A program made the position numbers and the translations under genes. 8,451 nucleotides of DNA from Candidatus Margulisiibacteriota bacterium (GTDB taxonomy: Bacteria; Margulisbacteria; WOR-1; O2-12-FULL-45-9): the NCBI GenBank assembly GCA_030018645.1, contig JASEHX010000054.1:1-8451 (forward strand), written 5' to 3'. Position 1 is the first letter of the stretch. The number at the start of each line of letters is the position of its first letter. Positions 1 through 6,083 of the stretch are shown here, one piece after another. The notes below the pieces were generated by a model. It was not told where the DNA came from and searched no databases. It saw nothing but the letters and a program-made list of their open reading frames with translations.

Positions 1-55
1 CTCCCCCCTCTGTCCGCCGAAGTCCGAAGGACGAAGGAGGATGGGAGAGGGTGAG
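1..55. repeat. Imperfect palindromic intergenic repeat (REP/MITE-like hairpin)
   Basis: The first 55 bases fold on themselves. The centre is GTCC (22-25), loop GAA (26-28), GGAC (29-32). This is flanked by a symmetric GAA/GAA internal loop (19-21, 33-35), then TCCGCC (13-18) against GGAGGA (36-41) with one mismatch. The outer arms are a C-rich tract (1-12) and a G-rich tract (42-55) that pair imperfectly. The left end may lie outside the window. The AGGAGG inside it (35-40) imitates a ribosome site for a GTG at 51, which could mislead gene prediction. No second copy is visible in this window, so calling it a dispersed repeat is an inference from its shape. Confidence 0.5.
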
Positions 56-80
56 AATATTAATCCTGGCGGGTGAGGGT

Positions 81-95
81 TATAAAAATATTTTT
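81..95 (+). promoter_or_regulatory. Possible -10 element and leaderless start for tldD
   Basis: TATAAA at 81-86 lies nine bases before the ATG at 96, so transcription could begin at or next to the start codon. No convincing -35 or extended TG is seen, and there is no Shine-Dalgarno at normal spacing (the nearest, GAGGG at 75-79, is 16 nt away). The call rests mainly on analogy with the better leaderless promoters of coaX and NTase2 in this window. Confidence 0.3.
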
Positions 96-1505
96 ATGCT
101 ATCACAAAGACAACTAGAAGAAATATTAGCCGCTGCTCTTTCACAAGGCGGTGATTTTGCCGATATTTTCCTGGAAGAAACCGCATCAACCGCCGTCGGC
201 TGTGAAGACAATAAAATTGAAAAGATCCAGTCGGGCATTGAAGCCGGCGCCGGAATTCGGGTTATCCATGGCCAGGAAATTGCCTATATTGCCAGCTCGG
301 ACACTAGTTTTGCGGCCTTGCGGCAAGCGGCACTGAACCTTTCCCAGAGTATTTCAAGCCGGCCCACGGCTAACAGCAAACAGCAGGCAAGAGCAATAGC
401 TATCAACCTAAAACCTCACCTTGGCAAAAGCGCCGAGGTCAGCCATGTTCGAAGGAAGCCGGAACAAGTTCCCATGGAGGAAAAGACCGCCCAGGTTGAA
501 TTGCTCAATAAATCTGCCCGCTCGGTTAGCCCTAAGATTAAACAAGTCACTGCCCGATATGCTGATTCAAACCAGGCGATAACCATCGCTAATTCTGAAG
601 GCTTGTATGTCGAAGACAATCGGATCCATACCCGATTTTTTATCAATGTCATTGCCGAGCAGAATGGCATTTTGCAAACCGGCTATGAAGCACCCGGCGG
701 CACCTGCGGTTTTGAATTATTTGAACATTATCCAGCCGAACCAATGGCCTTGAAAGCGGCTGAAAGGGCGGTTAGGATGCTCGACGCCCCCCACGCCCCC
801 GCCGGGAAAATGATGGTGGTCCTATCTTCCGAAGCAGGGGGGACCTTAATCCACGAAGCCTGCGGCCATGCCCTGGAATCCGACTTTATCATGAAAGGGA
901 CCTCTATCTTTGGCGGAAAAATTGAGCAAAAAGTGGCTTCTGAATTAATTACTGTAATTGATGATGGAACATTACACGGCAGATTTGGGTCATATTCGTT
1001 TGACGACGAAGGAACCCCCGCACAGAAAAACATCCTGATTGAAAACGGAATTTTGAAAAGTTATATGACCGACCGCTTCACCTCCAACATTGTCGGGCTA
1101 AAACGGACAGGGAACGGCCGGCGGGAAAGTTTCCGCACCAAACCGCAGCCGCGGATGACCAACACTATTATTGCCCCCGGCGAAACTGATCCGGAAGAAA
1201 TTGTTGCTTCGGTGCGCAATGGTCTGCTCGTCAAGCGCATGGGCGGAGGCCAGGTAAATGTTACCAACGGTGATTTTGTTTTTGAAGTAACGGAAGGTTA
1301 TCTAATTGCCGATGGAAAAATTAAGCATCCGGTGCGAGGCGCGATTTTGACCGGCAATGGCCCAAAGATTCTTGAAATTATCGATATGGTCGGCTCCGAC
1401 CTTGGCTTCCAAACCGGGGTTTGCGGCAAATTCGATCACGCGCCAGTTTCGGATGCACAGCCAACCATTAGGATCCCCGAAATAATCGTCGGCGGCCGGA
1501 TTTAA
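96..1505 (+). CDS. tldD: TldD-family metallopeptidase
   Basis: This is a zinc peptidase of the TldD/PmbA (U62) family. In other bacteria TldD works with PmbA/TldE to degrade unfolded or modified peptides in the cytoplasm. The family signature HEACGH (HExxxH) is encoded at 852-869, residues 253-258. It is followed by the conserved ALESD segment and the RRESFRTKPQPRMTNT block. The C-terminal CGK cysteine (1422-1424, residue 443) fits the third metal ligand, and the protein ends in the usual QPTIRI...VGG. At 469 residues from ATG 96 it is full length (E. coli TldD is about 480). A GTG at 51 would add 15 residues with no family character, starting inside a palindromic repeat, so ATG 96 is preferred. 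The CGK is followed by FDH rather than the usual glycine-rich stretch. No PmbA partner is in view. It converges on the membrane protein gene with a 4-nt gap. Confidence 0.93.
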   Translation: MLSQRQLEEILAAALSQGGDFADIFLEETASTAVGCEDNKIEKIQSGIEAGAGIRVIHGQEIAYIASSDTSFAALRQAALNLSQSISSRPTANSKQQARAIAINLKPHLGKSAEVSHVRRKPEQVPMEEKTAQVELLNKSARSVSPKIKQVTARYADSNQAITIANSEGLYVEDNRIHTRFFINVIAEQNGILQTGYEAPGGTCGFELFEHYPAEPMALKAAERAVRMLDAPHAPAGKMMVVLSSEAGGTLIHEACGHALESDFIMKGTSIFGGKIEQKVASELITVIDDGTLHGRFGSYSFDDEGTPAQKNILIENGILKSYMTDRFTSNIVGLKRTGNGRRESFRTKPQPRMTNTIIAPGETDPEEIVASVRNGLLVKRMGGGQVNVTNGDFVFEVTEGYLIADGKIKHPVRGAILTGNGPKILEIIDMVGSDLGFQTGVCGKFDHAPVSDAQPTIRIPEIIVGGRI

Positions 1506-1509
1506 TAGA

Positions 1510-2232
1510 TTATCCCTTTTGGCCTTGATAATACATTTGCAAATACGCTTTATTCGTTTTTATTCGGGAAAGCAAAAGAGGGCAAAAAGACAATAGCCAC
1601 GCGGCGCAAATGAAAAAGGCATAATAATTGTTTGCGGCATTCAATTGCGCTATGAACAATTTGAAATAAAGGATTAACAATCCTATTGGCCATAGAATTA
1701 AAACTCCGCCAAATGCCCCGACAAATACCAGCAGTCCAATTGCTCCGAACAGTAGCGACGCAATCTTTTCACCGGAGAAGCATTTTGCCCCCGCAAATAT
1801 TTTATTTAAAAATACTTTGCTGAAAAAATCTCGGATAGAAGGATAATAATAACTTATATAGGCGATTTCAAAACCAACCACCAAAGCCGCAATTTCTATC
1901 CCGCCGTATTGGACCAAAGCCACGCCCAAGTCCCTGGAAACGGCAAAAAGGATCAATAAGCTGATAAGCGGGTCTTTCAGCAGGGAAAAAGCGCGCTTGT
2001 TTTCTGATGGGAATACTGCAGTTAAAGATAGACAATAAATCCCCGCAAATAAGATAATCCCGGCGGCGGATGGGGCAATTATGGCGCCTTTTAGCCAGCC
2101 AGGCCATTCGGGGCTTCCCTTCAGAACCCTGTCAATATTACAAAAAAAAGCAAACATGGGAACAAGAATATCAAGGATAAAATTAAGAAAAAACAACAAC
2201 CGGTTTATAATGCCCTCATTTTTCGTCTTCAA
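1510..2232 (-). CDS. Multi-pass membrane protein of unknown function
   Basis: I do not recognise the family. The 240-residue protein is strongly hydrophobic, with about seven likely membrane segments near residues 12-31, 50-73, 88-108, 112-130, 157-176, 177-196 and 203-222. Charged loops separate them (NKR at 78-80, a basic loop at 133-150), and the C-terminal tail is polar. There is no signal peptide and no enzymatic motif that I can identify. Translation starts at TTG 2232-2230: the start and the metF stop share TTGA, and a perfect AGGAGG lies six bases upstream. The next in-frame Met is at residue 25, inside the first membrane segment, so TTG is well supported. It is the last gene of the coaX-lysS-metF polycistron and ends 4 nt from the tldD stop. 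A role in transport or in the envelope would be a guess. Confidence 0.8.
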   Translation of the reverse strand: MKTKNEGIINRLLFFLNFILDILVPMFAFFCNIDRVLKGSPEWPGWLKGAIIAPSAAGIILFAGIYCLSLTAVFPSENKRAFSLLKDPLISLLILFAVSRDLGVALVQYGGIEIAALVVGFEIAYISYYYPSIRDFFSKVFLNKIFAGAKCFSGEKIASLLFGAIGLLVFVGAFGGVLILWPIGLLILYFKLFIAQLNAANNYYAFFICAAWLLSFCPLLLSRIKTNKAYLQMYYQGQKG

Positions 2233-3092
2233 TGCCTTCCTCCTAATATCCGTGAAATCTGGCCCGCTTGGTTCATCACAAAAAAATGCATCCCCGGAAC
2301 TTTTTGTAGGCGCAACTCCCTACATTGATTAACCGCCTGCTCTACACCAATTGCTTGGATGGCCACACGATTATCTTTATGTTTTTCCAGTTTGGCCAAT
2401 AAATCACTGGGAAGATTGGCCCCGCAGGTTTGCGTCATTTTAAAGATGGATTTGTAACTGATAATTGGCATTATGCCCGGCACGATCGGGACTGTGATGC
2501 CCGCTTTTCTGCATTTATCCACAAAAGCAAAATATTTTTGGTTGTCAAAAAATAATTGGGTAACAATGTAATCGGCTCCGGCATCAACCTTTGTTTTAAG
2601 GTTCATTATATCTTCATCAATGCTTTTAGCTTCGGGATGCTTTTCGGGATAACCGGCGACGCCAATGCAGACCTCCGGCATTTCTCTTTTAATAAAGTCC
2701 ACTAATTCACTGGCATGCTTAAAGCCATTGGGCGGAGAAGAGAATTTGATCTCTCCCGCTGGAGGATCACCCCTTAAAGCTAAAATATTTCCCACTCCAA
2801 TCTCTTCTAGATCCTTCAATTTCCTTCTTATCCCTTCTCTATCATCGCCCACGCAAGTTAAATGCGCTACCGGTTCAATCTTAAATTCGTTTTTCAACCT
2901 GCCGACCCACTGGAAAGATTTTTCCTGGTTTGCCCCCAACGCCCCATAGGTAACTGACACATAATCAGGCGAGAAGGCCTTTAGCTGGTTAATCACTGCA
3001 AACAAATGCTCTTCCTGTTCCAAGGTTTTGGGAGGAAAAAACTCAAAAGATAATGTTTGCTTGCCGCTATTTAATAAATCGATGACTTTCAT
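2229..3092 (-). CDS. metF: 5,10-methylenetetrahydrofolate reductase
   Basis: This FAD-dependent TIM-barrel enzyme reduces methylene-THF to methyl-THF, the methyl donor for methionine synthesis. At 287 residues it matches bacterial MetF (about 290-300). Conserved blocks are visible in order: SFEFFPPK at residues 15-22 with the catalytic Glu17, VSVTYGA (45-51), HLTC (77-80), LALRGDPP (104-111), AGYPEKHPEA (146-155), TQLFFD (178-183) and PGIMPI (205-210). The ATG at 3092 overlaps the lysS stop as ATGA, so translation is probably coupled. No other methionine or folate gene is in the window, so its place in a methionine pathway cannot be judged from context. Nothing is missing and the reading frame is intact. 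Confidence 0.96.
   Translation of the reverse strand: MKVIDLLNSGKQTLSFEFFPPKTLEQEEHLFAVINQLKAFSPDYVSVTYGALGANQEKSFQWVGRLKNEFKIEPVAHLTCVGDDREGIRRKLKDLEEIGVGNILALRGDPPAGEIKFSSPPNGFKHASELVDFIKREMPEVCIGVAGYPEKHPEAKSIDEDIMNLKTKVDAGADYIVTQLFFDNQKYFAFVDKCRKAGITVPIVPGIMPIISYKSIFKMTQTCGANLPSDLLAKLEKHKDNRVAIQAIGVEQAVNQCRELRLQKVPGMHFFVMNQAGQISRILGGRH
2239..2244 (-). promoter_or_regulatory. Strong Shine-Dalgarno (AGGAGG) that fixes a TTG start
   Basis: On the minus strand AGGAGG is followed by six bases (AAGGCA) and then TTG at 2232. The site lies inside the last codons of metF. It explains how the membrane protein gene is translated from a rare start codon and supports coupling to metF. Confidence 0.75.
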
Positions 3093-4552
3093 AACGGTTT
3101 CATGTGCGGGAATGGGATAACATCGCGGATGGACGGCTGGCCGGTTAAAAGCATTACTAGTCGGTCAATGCCAATCCCCAGTCCGCCGGTGGGCGGCATG
3201 CCATACTCCAGCGCACGCAGAAAGTCCTCATCCATCGACTCGGCTTCGGTATCGCCAGCCGCTTTTAATTCGGCTTGCTTATTAAAGCGTTCGCGCTGGT
3301 CAAGCGGGTCATTGAGCTCGGAAAAAGCGTTGGCCAATTCCATGCCGGCAATAATTAATTCAAAACGCTCTACCTGCCCGGCTTTACTGCGATGTTTCTT
3401 GGCTAACGGCGAAGTTTCAACCGGATGGTCAATGATAAAGGTCGGCTGGCGCAGGCGGGGCTCAACGTATTTGTCATAAAGGACATTAATGATCTTGCCG
3501 ACGCCGATTTCAGCAAATCCTTCCACCCCTTTTTCTTTGCCAATTTGCCGGATCTCGGCTTCGCTTTTCCCGGCAATCAAGACGCCCGCTTCAGCCAAAG
3601 CATCGGTCAGCGGAATTCTTTTCCAAGGAGGGGCTAGACTGATCTTCTCGCCCTTAAATTCAACCTCCAATGAACCATTATTAACTGCCTTGCAGGCGGC
3701 AACCATTAAATCTTCGGTTAACTGCATAATGGCAATGTAATCTGCATAGGCCTGATAGACTTCGATGATAGTAAATTCGGGATTATGTTTGTATGATATC
3801 CCTTCGTTGCGGAAGACGCGGCCAATCTCGAAAACTTTCTCAAACCCGCCCACAATTAATCTTTTAAGATACAATTCCGGCGCAATGCGCATGAAAAGCG
3901 GCATATCCAGCGCATCGTGGTAGGTTTCGAACGGCTTTGCGGCGGCTCCGCCCTGCAGGACGTTTAAAATCGGGGTTTCAACTTCCAGAAAACCTTTTTC
4001 TTCCAAGCTTTTGCGGATCAGAGATACAATTTTACTGCGTTTGACAAAGACTTCCTTAACTTCGGGATTAACCATCAAGTCAACATAACGTTCACGGTAG
4101 CGGATTTCCTTATCGGTCAATCCATGCCATTTTTCGGGCAAAGGATGGAGTGCTTTGCAGAGGATTTCAAATTCTTGCACCCGCACGGTAACTTCCCCTG
4201 TTTTGGTCTTAAAAACATGTCCCTTAACGCCAATAATATCGCCCATATCCAATTTGCTGTAGATGTCATATTTTTCAGCGCCAATTATATCTTGTTTAGC
4301 ATAAATCTGGATTCTACCTGAGTCATCCTGAATAGTGGCAAAGGAAGCCTTGCCATGTCCCCTTTTAGTCATGATCCGCCCGGCAATGGAAACAACCTCT
4401 GGGCTTTCCTCTTCTTCTTTCAGATCCTTATATTTGGCCAATATCTGCTCGGCGTTATGGGTTTTATTATAAGTATAAGGAAAAGGATTAATCCCCTTTT
4501 CTTTCAGCTCATTTAATTTTTCCCGCCTAATTTTCAATAGTTCATCAGACAT
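3089..4552 (-). CDS. lysS: Lysyl-tRNA synthetase, class II
   Basis: This enzyme charges tRNA-Lys with lysine. The 487-residue protein has the standard two-domain build. An N-terminal OB-fold anticodon-binding domain spans about residues 52-135 (SIAGRIMTKRGHGKASF opens it). The class II catalytic core follows: motif 1 around 178-194 (FLEVETPIL), motif 2 around 241-262 with FRNEG at 247-251, the MELANAFSELNDP segment at 404-416, and motif 3 (GLGIGIDRLVMLL) at 457-469. Length and motifs are normal. The ATG at 4552 lies inside the end of the upstream 58-residue ORF (8-nt overlap), with a weak GAAGG about nine bases before it. The stop overlaps metF by 4 nt. It is a housekeeping gene in the middle of the coaX polycistron. 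Confidence 0.98.
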   Translation of the reverse strand: MSDELLKIRREKLNELKEKGINPFPYTYNKTHNAEQILAKYKDLKEEEESPEVVSIAGRIMTKRGHGKASFATIQDDSGRIQIYAKQDIIGAEKYDIYSKLDMGDIIGVKGHVFKTKTGEVTVRVQEFEILCKALHPLPEKWHGLTDKEIRYRERYVDLMVNPEVKEVFVKRSKIVSLIRKSLEEKGFLEVETPILNVLQGGAAAKPFETYHDALDMPLFMRIAPELYLKRLIVGGFEKVFEIGRVFRNEGISYKHNPEFTIIEVYQAYADYIAIMQLTEDLMVAACKAVNNGSLEVEFKGEKISLAPPWKRIPLTDALAEAGVLIAGKSEAEIRQIGKEKGVEGFAEIGVGKIINVLYDKYVEPRLRQPTFIIDHPVETSPLAKKHRSKAGQVERFELIIAGMELANAFSELNDPLDQRERFNKQAELKAAGDTEAESMDEDFLRALEYGMPPTGGLGIGIDRLVMLLTGQPSIRDVIPFPHMKPL

Positions 4553-4721
4553 TATGTTTTACCTTCATTTTTTGAATATTTTCAATGTCTTTATCACGAT
4601 ATATTTGCTTAATAAATTTCCCTGCCTCTTCCATCCATTCCAATACTTGCCGCGCCGTAAGCGTATTGAATTTTTGGCTAGAGGTCCCTTCCCACATTCT
4701 TTGTTGGTTATTATTCTCCAT
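4545..4721 (-). CDS. Small 58-residue protein paired with NTase1 (candidate antitoxin or partner)
   Basis: This short ORF fills the gap between NTase1 and lysS, which otherwise looks non-coding. Its ATG (4721-4719) overlaps the NTase1 stop by 11 nt and its TGA overlaps the lysS start by 8 nt. A good GAGGTG lies four bases upstream (4731-4726). These three facts argue that it is translated. The protein is polar at the N-terminus (MENNNQQRMW), has an amphipathic probable helix at residues 21-41 (LTARQVLEWMEEAGKFI and on), and a basic tail. I do not recognise the family. The pattern at 21-37 matches, position for position, that of the small ORF after NTase2 (Leu21, Ser/Thr22, Leu27, aromatic 29, Lys35, aromatic 36, Ile/Val37). 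By position it could be the antitoxin or regulator of NTase1, which is an inference. Confidence 0.72.
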   Translation of the reverse strand: MENNNQQRMWEGTSSQKFNTLTARQVLEWMEEAGKFIKQIYRDKDIENIQKMKVKHNV

Positions 4722-5256
4722 TTCTCACCTCATCATTTGGGGGAAGCGCCTCTAAATTTTCGATATCGATCAGATCATCTGGCCTACCGGCAATCTTTTT
4801 TAAGGCAATAAGGTGCTTTTTGGAAGGAATAGGGATTTCCATTCCTTTAAGCCTAACAATCCTTTTTTCTGCGCTTAGTTCCTTGTAATCGATTGGATGT
4901 TCAATAAAAACATCTACTAACTCATATGCCCTATCCGGATGATAAAACGCAAAAACTTTCATATTTTTTTCATTAATCCATATTTTTCTCTTTTCCTGAT
5001 CAGCAAATTCTTTGGGATCGATAGGCGCCTTCGGTTTATATCCCAGCTCATTCAAGACCGAAATAAATTTTTCAACATTTTCAGGAACGAAAGCTACCAT
5101 TAAATCAATATCCATGGTAAATCGAGGAGCTACTTTATAGAGGGAGACCGCCATCCCGCCAACTAATATATAGTCCACCTTTTTTTCATGGAGCTTTCTC
5201 AATATTTCTTCGTAATATATTTTCTTACCTTTAAACCATTCAAAAAGCCAATGCAT
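4711..5256 (-). CDS. Small nucleotidyltransferase (NTase1), AbiEii/DUF6036-like
   Basis: This 181-residue protein has the Pol-beta-type nucleotidyltransferase signature: VGG at residues 32-34, then DID at 49-51 (GG-x(n)-DxD) and a likely third acid at Asp115 (ELVDVF). The C-terminal part, KKHLIALKKIAGRPDDLIDIENLEAL (split here as residues 146-158 and 159-171), is typical of the small NTases related to AbiEii toxins and to folds annotated as DUF6036. Such enzymes transfer a nucleotide to RNA or protein targets; the substrate here is unknown. The ATG at 5256 overlaps the coaX end by 17 nt, with GAGG about ten bases upstream. It is directly followed by an overlapping 58-residue ORF, which suggests a two-gene module inside a housekeeping operon. 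It is a distant relative of NTase2 in the same window. The fold assignment is firm; a toxin role is an inference. Confidence 0.85.
   Translation of the reverse strand: MHWLFEWFKGKKIYYEEILRKLHEKKVDYILVGGMAVSLYKVAPRFTMDIDLMVAFVPENVEKFISVLNELGYKPKAPIDPKEFADQEKRKIWINEKNMKVFAFYHPDRAYELVDVFIEHPIDYKELSAEKRIVRLKGMEIPIPSKKHLIALKKIAGRPDDLIDIENLEALPPNDEVRNGE
4726..4731 (-). promoter_or_regulatory. Shine-Dalgarno (GAGGTG) of the 58-residue ORF
   Basis: GAGGTG on the minus strand lies four bases before the ATG at 4721, inside the last codons of NTase1. It is the main sequence evidence, besides the overlaps, that the short ORF is real. Confidence 0.6.
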
Positions 5257-6004
5257 CTTTAATTATCCTCAACCCTTTCAGCGTCAACTCCGTGTCTATT
5301 CTATCAATAACCGTCGTATACTTGCAAACCAGCGGGGCTAACCCACCAGTAGCGATAACAATAATTTTTGTATTTTGGATTTTAGATTTTTGAATTATTT
5401 GGGATTTGGGATTTGGGATTTGGGATTTTATTTTCCCCACCATCCCTTCCACCATCCCCGCATACCCATAAACTAACCCGCTTTGCATGGCAGAAACCGT
5501 ATCGTTGCCAATCACCCTTTTGGGGGCTTTAAGTTCGATTTGGGGTAATTTGGCCGTCTTGGCGTGCAAAGCGTCCCTCGCCATTGTTATCCCCGGGGCA
5601 ATCGCTCCCCCTAAATATTCTCCCTTGGCCGTAATTACATCAAAAGTGGTGGCAGTACCAAAATCAACTACAATTACCGGACCGCCATAAATTTTATAGG
5701 CTGCTAGAGCATCCACCACCCGGTCAGCCCCAATTTCCTTTAGCTTTTTTAATTTAATCTTAATAATTGGGATATTCTGGGCGGTAACAAAATAAGGAAT
5801 AACGCTAAATTGCTTTATAATTTTAGCTTTAAATCCTTGATCAATCGAAGGGACAACACTGGCAATGATTACTTTATCAATTTTATTCTTGATTCTGGGG
5901 ATCTTTAATTGACTGGTCTCACAGCGCCATACTTGGACTAATTTATTGCCTTCAAATAGTCCAAAGACGGCATTGGAATTGCCAATATCAATTGCCAAAA
6001 GCAT
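5240..6004 (-). CDS. coaX: Type III pantothenate kinase
   Basis: This enzyme carries out the first step of coenzyme A synthesis, phosphorylating pantothenate. Its ASKHA-fold motifs are clear: DIGN with Asp6 near the start (residues 6-9), GADRVVDALAAY (92-103), DFGTATTFD (114-122), GGAIAPG (132-138) and IATGGLAP (217-224). I start it at ATG 6004 (254 residues); an upstream GTG at 6022 adds six residues before the normal MLLAIDIGN and falls within the promoter. Two oddities are seen. The stretch between residues 28 and 44 is much shorter than the usual helical region before the VIIASVVP strand. Residues 193-214 (KSQIPNPK and similar) are encoded by a tandem heptamer repeat inserted in a loop before the IATGG motif. 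It heads the polycistron and overlaps NTase1 by 17 nt. Confidence 0.95.
   Translation of the reverse strand: MLLAIDIGNSNAVFGLFEGNKLVQVWRCETSQLKIPRIKNKIDKVIIASVVPSIDQGFKAKIIKQFSVIPYFVTAQNIPIIKIKLKKLKEIGADRVVDALAAYKIYGGPVIVVDFGTATTFDVITAKGEYLGGAIAPGITMARDALHAKTAKLPQIELKAPKRVIGNDTVSAMQSGLVYGYAGMVEGMVGKIKSQIPNPKSQIIQKSKIQNTKIIVIATGGLAPLVCKYTTVIDRIDTELTLKGLRIIKDALAF
5365..5429. repeat. Tandem heptamer repeat inside coaX
   Basis: Four perfect GGGATTT units occupy 5401-5428 (AAATCCC on the coding strand). They are preceded at about 5365-5400 by degenerate A/T-rich units of similar length (such as ATTTTGG and ATTTTAG). In the coaX frame the tract encodes Lys/Ser/Gln/Ile/Pro/Asn-rich residues 193-214. 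Three units equal seven codons, so single-unit gain or loss would shift the frame. Short heptamer arrays of this kind are known as dispersed repeats in several bacterial genomes; whether that holds here needs the whole genome. Confidence 0.85.
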
Positions 6005-6012
6005 ATGGGGAA

Positions 6013-6021
6013 ATTTTACCA
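6013..6021 (-). promoter_or_regulatory. Extended -10 promoter of coaX, leaderless
   Basis: The minus strand reads TGGTAAAAT at 6021-6013 (TGn plus TAAAAT). Eight bases then separate it from the ATG at 6004, so the transcript would begin at about the start codon. No -35 is evident, which is usual for extended -10 sites. No Shine-Dalgarno precedes the ATG. It is the likely promoter for the whole coaX-to-membrane-protein polycistron. Confidence 0.55.
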
Positions 6022-6031
6022 CAAAATGATA

Positions 6032-6064
6032 TTAACGCGCCGGACATATTTCACTATAGGCACA
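6032..6064 (-). pseudogene. Relic of the helicase-nuclease 3' end (direct repeat copy A)
   Basis: Read on the minus strand, these 33 bases encode CAYSEICPAR and a TAA stop, identical in protein to the tail of the helicase-nuclease gene at 6848-8451, which ends CAYSEICPARN. At DNA level 6038-6064 matches 6857-6883 at 25 of 27 positions. The two differences, and those in the following Arg codon (CGT versus AGA), are all synonymous. Similarity stops abruptly upstream of the TGT codon. The relic ends 27 nt before the coaX ATG, suggesting that a helicase gene once lay directly upstream of coaX. It could be a displaced original 3' end left by insertion of the NTase2 module, or the remnant of a deleted second helicase gene. 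That the two copies are homologous is nearly certain; the history is not. Confidence 0.8.
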
Positions 6065-6067
6065 GTG

Positions 6068-6076
6068 TGTTATAAT
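6068..6076 (+). promoter_or_regulatory. Consensus extended -10 promoter of NTase2, leaderless
   Basis: TGTTATAAT (6068-6076) is a perfect extended -10 (TGn plus TATAAT). The ATG at 6084 is seven bases further on, so the mRNA should be leaderless; no Shine-Dalgarno is present. The -10 sits in a near-palindrome, GTGTTATAATAC (6067-6078, one mismatched pair), which could be an operator for autoregulation. The palindrome is short and partly intrinsic to TATA sequences, so this is weak. Confidence 0.65.
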
Positions 6077-6083
6077 ACATGCC

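Noticed and set aside
51..95. GTG start at 51 for tldD, with AGGAGG at 35-40
   Set aside because: The extra 15 residues do not resemble a TldD N-terminus, and both the start and its ribosome site belong to the palindromic repeat. ATG 96 gives a normal family start.
1490..1535. Terminator between tldD and the membrane protein gene
   Set aside because: Only short, broken pairings (GGAT/ATCC, GGCC) are found, without a clear U-tract for either direction.
4554..4811. 85-codon plus-strand ORF in the NTase1-lysS gap
   Set aside because: It has no family features and overlaps the well-supported minus-strand 58-residue ORF and the end of NTase1, both with overlapping stops and ribosome sites.
4711..5256. 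Complete AbiE abortive-infection system
   Set aside because: The NTase is smaller than typical AbiEii, and no HTH-containing AbiEi antitoxin gene precedes it; only the fold relationship is supported.
5365..5429. Heptamer run as a CRISPR array
   Set aside because: The units are 7 bp, directly tandem, with no spacers, and they lie within an open coding frame.
6005..6022. GTG start at 6022 for coaX
   Set aside because: It adds six residues before the canonical MLLAIDIGN start and would lie in the -10 promoter.
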